DNA from: Stieleria tagensis
GTDB taxonomy: Bacteria; Planctomycetota; Planctomycetia; Pirellulales; Pirellulaceae
Reading direction: 5' to 3'
Length of the DNA: 64,000 nt
Assembly: GCF_024129865.1 (NCBI RefSeq)
Contig: NZ_JAMYFE010000066.1
Coordinates: 1 to 64,000 of the forward strand
A program made the translations under genes and the position numbers. This document shows positions 51,929 through 61,287 of the stretch, one piece after another (the stretch's first letter is position 1; each line of letters opens with the position of its first letter). The notes below the pieces were generated by a model, which saw only the letters and a program-made list of their open reading frames with translations, was not told the origin of the DNA and did not search any database.

Positions 51929-52839
51929 TGGATCGGTTTCAAAGAAGCTACCTTCGTCTGATGGCCCGCGATGACTATCGAGAAAAGAAGCGGCAGGTGT
52001 TTCAGGACTGGGTTGGACAATTGTTCAAGAAAGCGCTCATAGGCGACTACGAGAATATCCGCCTGACTCAGGGCGACGGTGGCTTGGACGGGATCATTGT
52101 GAGCGAAGCGGCTGTGGTTGCTGTCTTCGCTCCTCGGAGGGCGACGCAATCTGAGCTGGAGAAAAAGATCGCAAGCGATCTGACGAGCGCGGACCAGACG
52201 CTGAAGGAGCGAAATGTCCAACTAAAGAAATTCATTTTTGTTCACAATGATGAAGGACTTACCAAGGGAGTGGGAACCTTGATGCTGCACCTTCAACAAG
52301 GTAAGCCCGGCGTGACGATTGAAATCTGGACGTTTGAAAGTCTCTGGACGTTGATGGAGACACTGTCGGAAGACGAGATTCAGGACTTACTCGGACTAGC
52401 ACCGACTTCGGAAATGCTAGAGAAGCTGGAAATGCCTGCTGTTAGAGACGTGATCGAACACTTGGTGTCGGTTCAAGCGGAGCCGCCGGCTGTCGGAGAA
52501 CTGACAATCCCAGACCCGGATAAGCTGCAATACAATGAACTAAGTGAAACCTGTCAGAATTTGCTTCGTGGCGGACGTTCCAAGCACGCTTTGGTGGCAC
52601 GATACCTGGAAGGGATGACGGATTTGCGGACTGGTGAGGCAATCGCCGAGGGATTCCGCCAGAAATACGCCTCATGCAGCGAGGGCGGGATGCAGCCCGA
52701 TGACACATTCGCGACACTTTGGCATTTCGCTGGCGGTAATCACTTCACGACACCAGTCCAGCACGCGGCCGTCACTGCAGTGCTGTCCCACTTTTTCCAC
52801 ACCTGTGACATATTTGAAAACGCACCCGAATCCACATGA
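51928..52839 (+). CDS. ABC-three-component system effector with nuclease-like N-terminus
   Basis: 303 residues from ATG 51928, overlapping the drmMI stop (TGATG). The N-terminal domain (about 15-130) has QDWVGQLFKKALIGDYENIRLTQGDGGLDGIIVSEAAVVAVFAPRR. This matches the PD-(D/E)XK-like input domains of ABC-three-component (ABC-3C) effectors, where 'GDgG.DG ... v.v.aP' replaces the usual Q-x-K. The C-terminal half (KLQYNELSETCQNLLRGGRSKHALVARYLEG) is the part that contacts the middle component. ABC-3C modules use an SMC-like ATPase as sensor and are found in defence islands. It is followed by the two partner genes with four-base overlaps. Confidence 0.72.
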   Translation: MDRFQRSYLRLMARDDYREKKRQVFQDWVGQLFKKALIGDYENIRLTQGDGGLDGIIVSEAAVVAVFAPRRATQSELEKKIASDLTSADQTLKERNVQLKKFIFVHNDEGLTKGVGTLMLHLQQGKPGVTIEIWTFESLWTLMETLSEDEIQDLLGLAPTSEMLEKLEMPAVRDVIEHLVSVQAEPPAVGELTIPDPDKLQYNELSETCQNLLRGGRSKHALVARYLEGMTDLRTGEAIAEGFRQKYASCSEGGMQPDDTFATLWHFAGGNHFTTPVQHAAVTAVLSHFFHTCDIFENAPEST

Positions 52840-53081
52840 TCCTTCCAACAAAACACCTGCCGACAGAACGATCGCTGATTGCGATTGGTGCAGACATTGT
52901 TGGTTTGCTGGATGAACCAAAGTCGGTGTCGAAGCTCTGGCTGGATTTTCAGGAACTAAATGAACAGCGGAACCTGCGTCTGACGTTTGATTGGTTCACG
53001 TTGGCTATCTCGATGCTTTACGCGATTGATGCGGTTGAGCAATCCGATCATCGGCTACGTCGGCGTGGGGTAGCGGAATGA
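52836..53081 (+). CDS. ABC-three-component system middle component 6
   Basis: 81 residues, complete family length: MILPTKHLPTERSLIAIGADIVGLLDEPKSVSKLW then LRLTFDWFTLAISMLYAIDAVEQSDHRLRR. It is a small winged-helix-like adaptor expected to link the nuclease-like effector to the DUF2326 ATPase. Its gene overlaps both neighbours by four bases. Confidence 0.85.
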   Translation: MILPTKHLPTERSLIAIGADIVGLLDEPKSVSKLWLDFQELNEQRNLRLTFDWFTLAISMLYAIDAVEQSDHRLRRRGVAE

Positions 53082-54829
53082 TTCATCAAGTCACAAGCAC
53101 GTTGGATACTTTCAAATCCGTTCGTTTGAAATCGGGGCTGAACTTAATCGTTGCTGAGAAGAGTAAGGGAGCGACAAGCCGGCAGACACGAAACGGTTCA
53201 GGAAAGTCGAGCTTTGTTCGGATCATCGACTTCTTGTTGGGATCAAAATGCGATGCCGATTCTATTTTTCGATCGGAGTCGCTAGCGGATGAGCAATTCA
53301 GCTTGTCTTTTGATCTGGGTGGTCATCGCACGTCGGCGACACGCGAGGGTAACGAGAAGAATCGGATCGTAGTTGACGGGGTGTTTGGTGACTGGCCGAT
53401 CGAGCCGAAGCTTCATAAAGAAAGCGGCGTGTATCGGATCAGCAATACGAACTGGTGCAGTGTGCTGGGATCGTTGATGTTCGAGTTGCCAGATGACATC
53501 GAGTCCTACGGGCCAACCTTCCGCGCCATGATATCGTATTTTGTCCGGCGCGAATCGAGCGGTGCCTTTCAAGAGGCTCAGAAGCAATCGTCTCAACAGC
53601 AGAATTGGGACGTCCAAACCAATCTCTCTTATTTGCTCGAACTCGATTGGACGATTCCGCACGCATTGCAACAGGTTCGCTTGAAGGAAAAGTCGCTCGC
53701 AACTTTGAAGAAGGAAGCGAAAGGTGGTGCACTAGGTGCCTTGATCGGCAACGTTGGCGAGTTGCGGACGCGTTTGGCCGTTGCCGAGAAAGAAGCCAAC
53801 CGATTGAAGAATGAACTCGCTGGCTTTCAGGTTTTGCCCGAGTATCACGAACTTGAGAAAGAAGCGTCTCTGCTTGCGATCCGAATCTCTGAGTTGACGA
53901 GCGAGAACACGCTCGACTTGGAGCGTGTGGAGTCGTTGTCGAGCCAACTAGAAACGGAACAATCGCCCGATGATTCCTTGCTGGAGAGCGTTTACCGCGA
54001 GGTCGGGATCGTGCTGCCGGAATTGGTGACCAAACGCTTGCAAGATGTTCGCAAATTTCATGCCGCAATCATTCGCAATCGCCGCATCCACCTTCAAAGC
54101 GAGATCGACGATGCGCAGGCTTCGATTGATCGCCGCGACTCGGAGAAAGCAAGACTGGATGATCGCCGTCTGGAAATCATGACCACGCTAAACAGTCATG
54201 GTGCCTTAGATCAGTTCTCAAAACTTCAGGAGGAACTGTCTCGTCAGCAGGCGACCGTTGAAGAACTGAAAAAGAAAGCTGCTTTGGCAAAACAGCTCGA
54301 TTCCGAGACCACCGAATTGACGATTGAGCGGGCGAGGATCAAGCAACGTCTAACGACAGACCTCGACGAGAAGGCGGACAAGCTCAACGAGTCGATCGTG
54401 ATTTTCGAGGAATTCTCAAAGCAGATTTCTGATCACGAAGGAAGTTTGGTCATCGAACCGAAAGACAATGGACCTGAGTTCTCCGTCAATGTGGAAGGCA
54501 AAGAGAGTAAGGGCATCCGCAACATGCAAATCTTCTGTTTTGACATGACGCTTGCGGTGCTTTGGTCGAAACGAAAAGCGGGGCCAGGATTTCTGGTTCA
54601 CGACAGTCACTTGTTCGATGGGATGGATAGTCGACAAGTTGCCCGGGCCATCGAGATCGGTGCGATGCAGTCGAAGCAACATGGGTTCCAGTATGTCATC
54701 TGCATTAACTCGGACCAGCTTGAATCTGCTGAGTTTGCGAACGGATTCGATCCGACGGAGTATCGAAACCCTGTTGAGATTACTGACGCGTCAGAAACGG
54801 GTGGGATTTTCGGGATGCGGATTAAATGA
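53078..54829 (+). CDS. DUF2326 SMC-like ATPase of the ABC-three-component module
   Basis: 583 residues. The ATP site is TRNGSGKSSFVRIIDFLLG (about 38-56). A long coiled coil occupies roughly 210-460 (LRTRLAVAEKEANRLKNEL, KLQEELSRQQATVEELKKKAALAK). The C-terminal DUF2326 half follows (IFCFDMTLAVLWSKRKAGPGFLVHDSHLFDGMDSRQVARAIEIG), with the strand and HDSHLFDG in the place of a Walker B region. Such proteins are related to Rad50/SMC and probably sense DNA ends or structures. As third gene of the module it would gate the effector. Confidence 0.88.
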   Translation: MIHQVTSTLDTFKSVRLKSGLNLIVAEKSKGATSRQTRNGSGKSSFVRIIDFLLGSKCDADSIFRSESLADEQFSLSFDLGGHRTSATREGNEKNRIVVDGVFGDWPIEPKLHKESGVYRISNTNWCSVLGSLMFELPDDIESYGPTFRAMISYFVRRESSGAFQEAQKQSSQQQNWDVQTNLSYLLELDWTIPHALQQVRLKEKSLATLKKEAKGGALGALIGNVGELRTRLAVAEKEANRLKNELAGFQVLPEYHELEKEASLLAIRISELTSENTLDLERVESLSSQLETEQSPDDSLLESVYREVGIVLPELVTKRLQDVRKFHAAIIRNRRIHLQSEIDDAQASIDRRDSEKARLDDRRLEIMTTLNSHGALDQFSKLQEELSRQQATVEELKKKAALAKQLDSETTELTIERARIKQRLTTDLDEKADKLNESIVIFEEFSKQISDHEGSLVIEPKDNGPEFSVNVEGKESKGIRNMQIFCFDMTLAVLWSKRKAGPGFLVHDSHLFDGMDSRQVARAIEIGAMQSKQHGFQYVICINSDQLESAEFANGFDPTEYRNPVEITDASETGGIFGMRIK

Positions 54830-55028
54830 CAGAAAGCTGCTTCGGCGAATTTCTATCGTCGTTACCTTGCATCGTCACCACGAACAAAGCCCCCCAGCTT
54901 CTGCTCCCAAGACAAACTCCACACCCGACTCATCCTCCACGGTCGCGAGGATGAAGGGAATTTGTTGCAGCTGACGTTTTGAACTCAGAATCCAGTTTGT
55001 TTCTATTGGTTTTCAACAGTGACTTAGC

Positions 55029-56306
55029 ATGGTTAAAAAGAAAGCTCCCGCTCCTGCTGTCGATCCAGACGATGACAGTGGTGCATCCGAAACGGAGGTC
55101 ATTGCGTTCCGTGGAGACTCGAAACTAGATGAGGAAGCGCTTCGTGCTCATTTAGCGGCTGTACTGCGTCTTGAACATATCGGCGTTCTGCTGGGTGCCG
55201 GTGCATCTGTTGGTGTGGGTGGGATGACGATCAATACGCTCTGGGAAGAATTCACAACGGAGTTCAATGATTCCTTTGAGACTCTGAAAGAGCACAGTTT
55301 TGTCGAAGATGACGAGATTCCAAATCTTGAGGAGGTAATGGACGACCTGCAAATTGCAGTACTCGATGCCACGCGACGCGAGGCTGTCGAAAAGGAAGAT
55401 CTTGTTGCTGCGCAACTAGATTTACGTCGAGCAGTTGTTTCGGCGTCGGTTCTTCAACAGGGTTACTGGGAAGACCCGCTCAAGGTGCGCGATATCCCTC
55501 CGCAGCTTCAAGATCACTGTCAACTATTGCAAAAGATACGTGGTGCTCGGCAGCCAGGGCAGGCCGCTCCTTGGATATTCACGCCAAACTATGACTTGGC
55601 CATCGAATGGGCCGCCGAAGCCGTCGGGCTTGAGGTAATGAACGGGTTTCGAGGTTTGCACAACCGAACATTCTCTCCTCATGCTTTTGATCTTGGGCTT
55701 CGCAACACTCTTGCACGGGGTGAAGCCAGGTTTGGTTGCTACGAAGTGTATCTCGCAAAACTACACGGTTCGCTCACTTGGATTGCTTCGGATGACGACT
55801 GTGTTGTCGAGAAATCGGGCGAGACCCTATGGCCGAAGATTCGTGAATTCCGAGACAGCGGGGAAGACGATTTTGGTCAGGAAATGGTATTCCCGAGCGC
55901 TGCGAAATACATGCAGACCGTTGGGTTCGTGCTCGGCGAGCTGTTCCGACGTTTCACCGAGTTCCTCAACCGTCCTCAGACAGCGCTAATCGTCAACGGT
56001 TACTCGTTTTGCGACGATCACTTGAATCGCATCATTCTGTCTGCGTTGCAAAACCCAACGCTTTCCTTGGTTGTATATGCGCCGGCCGCGGTCATCGGAG
56101 AAGATGGCCCGGAAGTTGGACCAGAGTACGGCTCATTGCAACGTCTTGTCGCATTGAAGTCTCCGCAGGTTACGATTGTCGGCGGGGGACCGCGAGCCTT
56201 TTTTGATAAGCTCGTCGCCGATCTTCCCGACCCAGCAATTTTTGATGAGCGTTCTGCAGAAATCACGAAGATGATCCGTGAGATCAAGGGTGGTAAGAAT
56301 GCTTGA
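55029..56306 (+). CDS. SIR2-family NADase-like protein (SIR2-HerA type)
   Basis: 425 residues from ATG 55029, 200 bases after the ABC-3C module, so it may have its own promoter. NAD-binding motifs: LRLEHIGVLLGAGASVGVGG (about 47-66), FTPNYDLAIEWAAEA (about 184), LAKLHGSLTWIA (about 243) and a late IVNGYSFCDDHLNRIILSAL. The Asn in TPNYD and His in KLHGS are the catalytic pair in defence SIR2 domains, which deplete NAD+ during infection. Pairing with a downstream HerA gene (eight-base overlap) matches the described SIR2-HerA defence complex. The lead of about 30 residues is charged and probably disordered. Confidence 0.88.
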   Translation: MVKKKAPAPAVDPDDDSGASETEVIAFRGDSKLDEEALRAHLAAVLRLEHIGVLLGAGASVGVGGMTINTLWEEFTTEFNDSFETLKEHSFVEDDEIPNLEEVMDDLQIAVLDATRREAVEKEDLVAAQLDLRRAVVSASVLQQGYWEDPLKVRDIPPQLQDHCQLLQKIRGARQPGQAAPWIFTPNYDLAIEWAAEAVGLEVMNGFRGLHNRTFSPHAFDLGLRNTLARGEARFGCYEVYLAKLHGSLTWIASDDDCVVEKSGETLWPKIREFRDSGEDDFGQEMVFPSAAKYMQTVGFVLGELFRRFTEFLNRPQTALIVNGYSFCDDHLNRIILSALQNPTLSLVVYAPAAVIGEDGPEVGPEYGSLQRLVALKSPQVTIVGGGPRAFFDKLVADLPDPAIFDERSAEITKMIREIKGGKNA

Positions 56307-58044
56307 TCGTGCAGTCTTCGGATATGTCGTGTCGATTGACGGGCCGGCCGTTATCTTAAATCTTCGCAGCGAACATCGCGGTTTCGTTGCTTCGCATCGC
56401 CAAGGTATTTCCGGCCTACTTGAGAACGGAAGCCTCTTTGGTGTTAGCAGCGGCTCTTCGATTCTCGTGTTGCGTGTCCTTAGCCTTCAGTTCGCTGAGC
56501 CTAAAGAAGTCCACTTGCATCTTCGCGAAGCAGCGGCCGATCGGGATGAGCCGCTCAGGAATTTGAAGGCGATATGTGTTGGTCGGCTAAGTAAGAAATC
56601 TAAAGCGCTGCAATTTGATGGCGACGCTCTGGCTTCTCCGGCGTTGGGTGCCGAGGCATTTCCACTGACGGACATGGAGCAACGAGCTATTCACTGTTTG
56701 CCGGAAGACAGCAGTCCACAAATTTCACTTGGTACAACCCTTCGCGGATCTGGCAGTCTCGACGTCACCCTAAATCAACTCTTGCCGCGCCATATCGCGG
56801 TTCTCGGCGGAACAGGTCAAGGGAAAAGCTGCTTTACCGCCGCGATGCTTCAACAAATGCTGCCTTGCGATTCCGCAAGGATAGTTGTGTTCGATATCAA
56901 TGGAGAGTACGAGCGCGCGTTGCGGCCTTTTTGCAAGGAAGGCGAATTTAAGATCACAAGGCTGGGTGGCGATCCAGACAATGATGGTTATCGGTTACCG
57001 TATTTCGCCCTTGGTCGTGCGGGGCTTTCACGCCTTTTGCTTCCGAGCGAAAGGACACAGCGACCCGCACTGAATTTCGCCCTTGAATCTCTGCCGTATG
57101 TCGAACACTCAGACGGTGGTGCCTGCCTCACTGGTGAAGAAGAAGCTTGTCTCTTTGACGACTGTCGACCTGGCAAGGAAAATGAGGCGGCACGGACTAT
57201 CGAGAGCTTGCGTAATCCAAGTGAATTGGACAGGGCGGAAATTTGGCCTCCGATGGCGGCATTGAGTTGCCTAATTGCAGACAGTCAGTGCCTACGCAAG
57301 AACAATCAGCAACGATGGGAACGGCAATCATTTCACTATTCCAATGTCGCCCCGCTGATTGATCGTGTTCGCCGCAAGATTGACGATCCAATGTTTACTC
57401 AAGTTGTCAATGTTGAAGGTGGAGATCGGGTGAGGGGGAGTTGGGGATCGCATTCAACATCCCTCGTCAAACGGTTTTTCGGCTCGCCGAGATCGACATG
57501 GAAAGTTCATGTTGTCGACCTAAGGTTGGTGACGCACGATTTGCTTCCTGGCGTGTTGGGTTCACTGCTAGAGCTCTTCGCTTACGATTTATTTCGGAAA
57601 GGGCAAGACGCAACATATCCGACGTTGCTGGTTCTCGAAGAGGCGCATCACTATCTCAGGTCAGTGACGCTAGAGGACGGGTCGACGGCAGATGCGTTAG
57701 CTTACGAACGGCTTGCCAAAGAGGGACGAAAGTTCAATCTCTCGCTTTGGATAAGCACGCAGAGGCCTTCTGAGGTTTCAAGTACTGTCTTGTCGCAATG
57801 CGGCACGTGGGCGTGCTTTCGCTTGACCGGGCAGTCTGACGTACAGGCTGTCGGCACAGCAACAGAATGGCTCGACCGAAGGGAGATTTCGGCTATCTCA
57901 GGGCTGCCACGTCAGCAAGCGTTAGTGTTTGGTTCAGCCATTCCGCTCCCGACACGCGTTCGCATCCCCAACGCCAACCCAACACCAAAGTCGAATGACC
58001 CGCAGTTTGAGAGATGGAATGTCAAAGCCGGGGAGAATCCATGA
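56299..58044 (+). CDS. HerA-type hexameric ATPase
   Basis: 581 residues from ATG 56299; an upstream ATG at 56278 would extend into the SIR2 gene. The N-terminal HAS-barrel (FGYVVSIDGPAVILNLR ...) is followed by the ATPase core: Walker A LGGTGQGKSCFTAAMLQQM (about 168), Walker B LLVLEEAHHYL (about 445) and KEGRKFNLSLWISTQRPSEV with the sensor/arginine-finger region, then LSQCGTWACFRL. HerA proteins form DNA-pumping hexamers; in SIR2-HerA they assemble with SIR2 into a large complex. The gene overlaps the next one by four bases. Confidence 0.9.
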   Translation: MLDRAVFGYVVSIDGPAVILNLRSEHRGFVASHRQGISGLLENGSLFGVSSGSSILVLRVLSLQFAEPKEVHLHLREAAADRDEPLRNLKAICVGRLSKKSKALQFDGDALASPALGAEAFPLTDMEQRAIHCLPEDSSPQISLGTTLRGSGSLDVTLNQLLPRHIAVLGGTGQGKSCFTAAMLQQMLPCDSARIVVFDINGEYERALRPFCKEGEFKITRLGGDPDNDGYRLPYFALGRAGLSRLLLPSERTQRPALNFALESLPYVEHSDGGACLTGEEEACLFDDCRPGKENEAARTIESLRNPSELDRAEIWPPMAALSCLIADSQCLRKNNQQRWERQSFHYSNVAPLIDRVRRKIDDPMFTQVVNVEGGDRVRGSWGSHSTSLVKRFFGSPRSTWKVHVVDLRLVTHDLLPGVLGSLLELFAYDLFRKGQDATYPTLLVLEEAHHYLRSVTLEDGSTADALAYERLAKEGRKFNLSLWISTQRPSEVSSTVLSQCGTWACFRLTGQSDVQAVGTATEWLDRREISAISGLPRQQALVFGSAIPLPTRVRIPNANPTPKSNDPQFERWNVKAGENP

Positions 58045-59168
58045 TCCCGGATGCATTTGAACGTACCGTTCGGATTCCCGTGCAGTGGATCGACGGACAG
58101 TGGCAGTTGATCGGTGGTGGAAAGCTGCCGGAGCTGAAGCCGAACGTTTGCGCTGAATTGTTCATGCCCGCGATTGCATTGGCGATTGATGAAGAACGCG
58201 AGCGTTGGACGGCGGGGGAAACCGTCGTTTTCTTGACCGCGGGAACGGAACTGCTTGCGCAGGTGAATCGAAACCGCGTTCCTGGTCCGCTGAAAGAGAA
58301 AGCACTTGATAAGCCTCATAAAACGGGGCATCCCAGCGCCTACGTGCCAATCAAGCTTTTAACCGATGTGTCGCTGTCGTTGATTCCGGGGAAGAAGGCG
58401 GGGCTTGCCGGCGGACGTTGCCGTGTTGCTTCGTTGGACATTGAAGTGGGTAGCATCAATGAGGCACTCACCAGGATCAGTCGAGAGTTTGAACCCGATC
58501 GAAAATCTTTCGGCGGAAGCGTTTTCTTGAAAGTGTTCATCGAACGAGATTCACGATTGATTTCGTTGGATGACCTTCGCGATCAAAGGACCAACGTGGC
58601 GGCATTGGAGGCTGCACGGCCTCGCGATCGGTGCGATTCGTGGCTTGAACTGTCCGTGTCGTTGTCTCGAGTGTCAGACATTTGGAATGCTCATCAGCAA
58701 CAGCTCGCGTCTGATGCCGTCTCGCAACGATTGGTTGCGAGAACTCAAGCGATGCCTATGCCAGCAGGCTCAAATGAGTTGCTTGAAAAGGCAGCATCGG
58801 AGTTTTTCGACTTCCGGACCAAGACGTTGATCCATTCGGATGCGGGACTGATTGAGCTGATGGATCGCTTTCACGATCGGATTGACACCACCGAAGAAAT
58901 CCAAAAGCTCAGAGGACTCCATGAAGCCATGGACCGAGCGGTTCTTAGTGCGTACGGATGGCAAGATTTAGCACTGTCGGCGAGATGTGAGTTCCTTCCG
59001 CCGCCCGGAGTGAAGCAATCACGTTTCTTTCGTCGTTCAGCACAAGATGAAAAGGAGATGCGACTACGTTGGCCTGATGAATTTGGGCAGCAGGTGCTTG
59101 ATCGTCTAATTAATTTGCCCGATGTTGCAGTGGATCACGAAGATCGGTCGCAGGGTGAGGTGTCATGA
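58041..59168 (+). CDS. Unknown protein with a DrmMI-like C-terminal domain, third gene of the SIR2-HerA operon
   Basis: 375 residues from ATG 58041 (GGAG well placed; overlaps the HerA stop by four bases). The N-terminal 240 residues match no family I know. They contain VQWIDGQWQLIGGGKLPEL, ELFMPAIALAIDEE and a beta-rich centre (GGSVFLKVFIERDSRLISL). The C-terminus (about 260-365) closely parallels that of DrmMI 14 genes-worth of sequence upstream: LMDRFHDR...KLRGLHEAMDRAVLSAYGWQDL then ARCEFL and LRWPDEFGQQVLDRL. No methylase motifs are present. I infer a recognition or docking module shared with the methylase. Overlaps the next gene by four bases. Confidence 0.75.
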   Translation: MIPDAFERTVRIPVQWIDGQWQLIGGGKLPELKPNVCAELFMPAIALAIDEERERWTAGETVVFLTAGTELLAQVNRNRVPGPLKEKALDKPHKTGHPSAYVPIKLLTDVSLSLIPGKKAGLAGGRCRVASLDIEVGSINEALTRISREFEPDRKSFGGSVFLKVFIERDSRLISLDDLRDQRTNVAALEAARPRDRCDSWLELSVSLSRVSDIWNAHQQQLASDAVSQRLVARTQAMPMPAGSNELLEKAASEFFDFRTKTLIHSDAGLIELMDRFHDRIDTTEEIQKLRGLHEAMDRAVLSAYGWQDLALSARCEFLPPPGVKQSRFFRRSAQDEKEMRLRWPDEFGQQVLDRLINLPDVAVDHEDRSQGEVS

Positions 59169-60091
59169 CGTCGTACTTCATTCATCAAATCGACGCTAGC
59201 CTTTCGGAGGATTTGGAACAGCTCGGTACCAAACCGAAGTTCTGGTTCACATTAAGAAATCATCGAACGTTGTTCAAAGCAGACAATCGCGAGACTGGTG
59301 AGGACTGGGCTGAAGTGATCGCCGCGGGGATCTGCGAGCTGCTCGGTCTACCGCATGTTCCGTATGAACTTGCGCATGACACTCGCAATGATCTGCCCGG
59401 CGTTGTTTGCCCCAATATCGCAACGAAGCCGAGGGCGCTTGTCTTGGGCAATCAATTGATGGTCGAGTTCGATCCGGAGTATCCCGCCGAGGACGAGAAG
59501 AAGTACGGCGTTCGCCAGCATACGGTGTCGGCCGTTGCGAAAGTTCTCGAGACATTGGATCCTCCGCCGATCGACGAGTATTGGCGTCCAGAGGGTGTGT
59601 GCAGCAGTGCGGTGGATGTTTTCATTGGCTATGTGATGCTGGACACCTTGATCGCCAACCAAGATCGTCACCATCAGAACTGGGGTGCGATTCGGGAAGG
59701 CAGCCGAAGTTGGCTCGCGCCGACGTTCGATCATGGAGCGGGACTGGCTCGCAACGAACCCGACGTCAAACGCCGACGTCGTTTAGATGCCGGTGATCGT
59801 CAGCGGCAACTGGAAGCTTTTGCCCGACGAGCCAAGTCCGGTTTCTACGGCTCAACCGCGGACAGCCGAACGTTGCGTAGCCACGATTGCTTCGCAAAAT
59901 GGCGGCAGATCGACGAATCCGCCGGTGTCTTTTGGATTCAGCGCCTCGGCGGCATCGAGCGTCATCAATTTGCGGAACTGATCGAGCAAGTGCCCGAAGC
60001 GAGGATGACTCGGTCGGCGAAAGAATTTACACTGGAGCTACTGTTGATCAATCAACGATTGTTGCTTTCTGAAGGAACCGGAATCTCGTGA
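59165..60091 (+). CDS. HipA-like kinase-fold protein
   Basis: 308 residues. Kinase motifs of the HipA/phosphatidylinositol-kinase-like group: a loop FKADNRETGEDWAEVIAAGICELLG supplies the ATP-binding lysine region, the catalytic loop is LDTLIANQDRHHQNWGAI (about 160-177, Asp and Asn present) and the metal site is LAPTFDHGAGLA (about 186). HipA phosphorylates a translation factor in persistence; this shorter protein belongs to the group encoded next to HIRAN genes, whose target is unknown. It overlaps both neighbours by four bases, indicating strict co-translation. Confidence 0.82.
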   Translation: MTSYFIHQIDASLSEDLEQLGTKPKFWFTLRNHRTLFKADNRETGEDWAEVIAAGICELLGLPHVPYELAHDTRNDLPGVVCPNIATKPRALVLGNQLMVEFDPEYPAEDEKKYGVRQHTVSAVAKVLETLDPPPIDEYWRPEGVCSSAVDVFIGYVMLDTLIANQDRHHQNWGAIREGSRSWLAPTFDHGAGLARNEPDVKRRRRLDAGDRQRQLEAFARRAKSGFYGSTADSRTLRSHDCFAKWRQIDESAGVFWIQRLGGIERHQFAELIEQVPEARMTRSAKEFTLELLLINQRLLLSEGTGIS

Positions 60092-60864
60092 AACCCATTT
60101 CGTCACTCTTTGTCGCTTGGCACACCGAACAGCCAAGCCCTCGATGGGGGCCAGTGGCGAGGGTAGATGCGATGCGGTCATCCGTCGGTAACGCGGTGAT
60201 TTATCGGTTCAGCTACACCGAAGGCGCTCGTAGCCTGGAAGGTTTCCGGCCGTTCGATGGAATGACGAATTTGGAAGCGGTGTACCATTCTGAAGCCTTG
60301 TTTCCGGTGCTGCTGAATCGGTTACTTCCAAAGTCACGCCCGGAATACAACGACTTTCTTCGCTGGAACGATTTCAATCCCGCCGATCCGCCGGAACCGT
60401 TGGTACTGCTCCAGCGGAGCGAGGGGATCAAGAAGACTGATGCGGTCGAGGTCTTTCCATGCCCGGTTCCTGATGACCACGGATGTTATTTGAATTACTT
60501 TTTCGTGCACGGGATGAGATATCAGCTAGATCGCAGCGAAGCGGTCCAAGCTTTGTCGCAGATGCATTCAGGTGACCGTCTGACGCTGCGTTGTGAACCC
60601 GACAATCCGGTCGACCCTTTTGCAGTCGCAATTGATTCCGGAAGCACACACATCGGCTATGCACCTCGCTACTTGGCTTACGATCTGACCCGGCTGCTGC
60701 GAGATTGCCCCAGCGGCACGGTCAATTTGTTTGCGCAGAAAGTCAATTCTGATGCCCCTTTTCAGCAACGACTTCTGTGTCGGTTCCAAGGATGCTGGCC
60801 GGCAGATTTCAAACCATGCAGCGGACCTGAGTTTGAGGTCATTCCCGAGTTGGTGGAAGTTTGA
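60088..60864 (+). CDS. HIRAN domain protein
   Basis: 258 residues from GTG 60088 (GTGA overlap with the HipA-like gene). The N-terminal half (about 1-120: LFVAWHTEQPSPRWGPVARVD, YRFSYTEGARSLEGFRPF, ALFPVLLNRLLPKSRPEYNDFLRW) is the region usually found in HipA-partner proteins. The HIRAN domain is at about 150-245 (YFFVHGMRYQLDRSEAVQAL, SGDRLTLRCEPDNPVDPFAVAI, HIGYAPRYLAYDLTRLL). HIRAN domains bind DNA ends or stalled forks. Last gene of the five-gene operon. Confidence 0.85.
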   Translation: MKPISSLFVAWHTEQPSPRWGPVARVDAMRSSVGNAVIYRFSYTEGARSLEGFRPFDGMTNLEAVYHSEALFPVLLNRLLPKSRPEYNDFLRWNDFNPADPPEPLVLLQRSEGIKKTDAVEVFPCPVPDDHGCYLNYFFVHGMRYQLDRSEAVQALSQMHSGDRLTLRCEPDNPVDPFAVAIDSGSTHIGYAPRYLAYDLTRLLRDCPSGTVNLFAQKVNSDAPFQQRLLCRFQGCWPADFKPCSGPEFEVIPELVEV

Positions 60865-60950
60865 CGGCGCGACCCTACGGGGACTTGGCGAATTTGAATT
60901 TTGTCAACCGTCCGCCGGATCGAATCTGGACCCGTATTTAAATTTGGCTG

Positions 60951-61136
60951 TCAAATGCGTTGCTTGGATTTGGGATCACATTCTTCGTTTTCCCACTTGC
61001 ACTTGAAGTCATCTAGAGCGGAATAGACGTCCGAGATGGAGATGGCGGTTCGCTTCTTCGTGTTTCCGCTTACGATCATTGCAGCCTTGTTTTGATTGTG
61101 CCTGACTAACTTGATCAGCAGATCGCTCCCGTACAT
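60951..61136 (-). CDS. Possible small protein between the HIRAN gene and drmA
   Basis: 61 residues if started at the ATG at 61136 (MYGSDLLIKLVRHNQNKAAM, then NTKKRTAISISDVYSALDDFKCKWE). Composition is protein-like and poorer in GC than the surroundings, on the opposite strand from the operon. No ribosome binding site or family is seen. It may be a small foreign gene or a remnant. The rest of the 423-base gap (60865-61287) shows nothing else. Confidence 0.35.
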   Translation of the reverse strand: MYGSDLLIKLVRHNQNKAAMIVSGNTKKRTAISISDVYSALDDFKCKWENEECDPKSKQRI

Positions 61137-61287
61137 GGTTGAGCGCAGTCGCTGGGTATCTCTTTGGGAAGACTTCCAGCGGGGGTGTAAATCGTCAGAC
61201 GTCGCCGTCTGTTGGGAGGGTTCTGCGCTGATACAATTGGCCCTCCCAAACCCTGCCGATTCGACAGCCCAGCATGAAGCCGTACTG

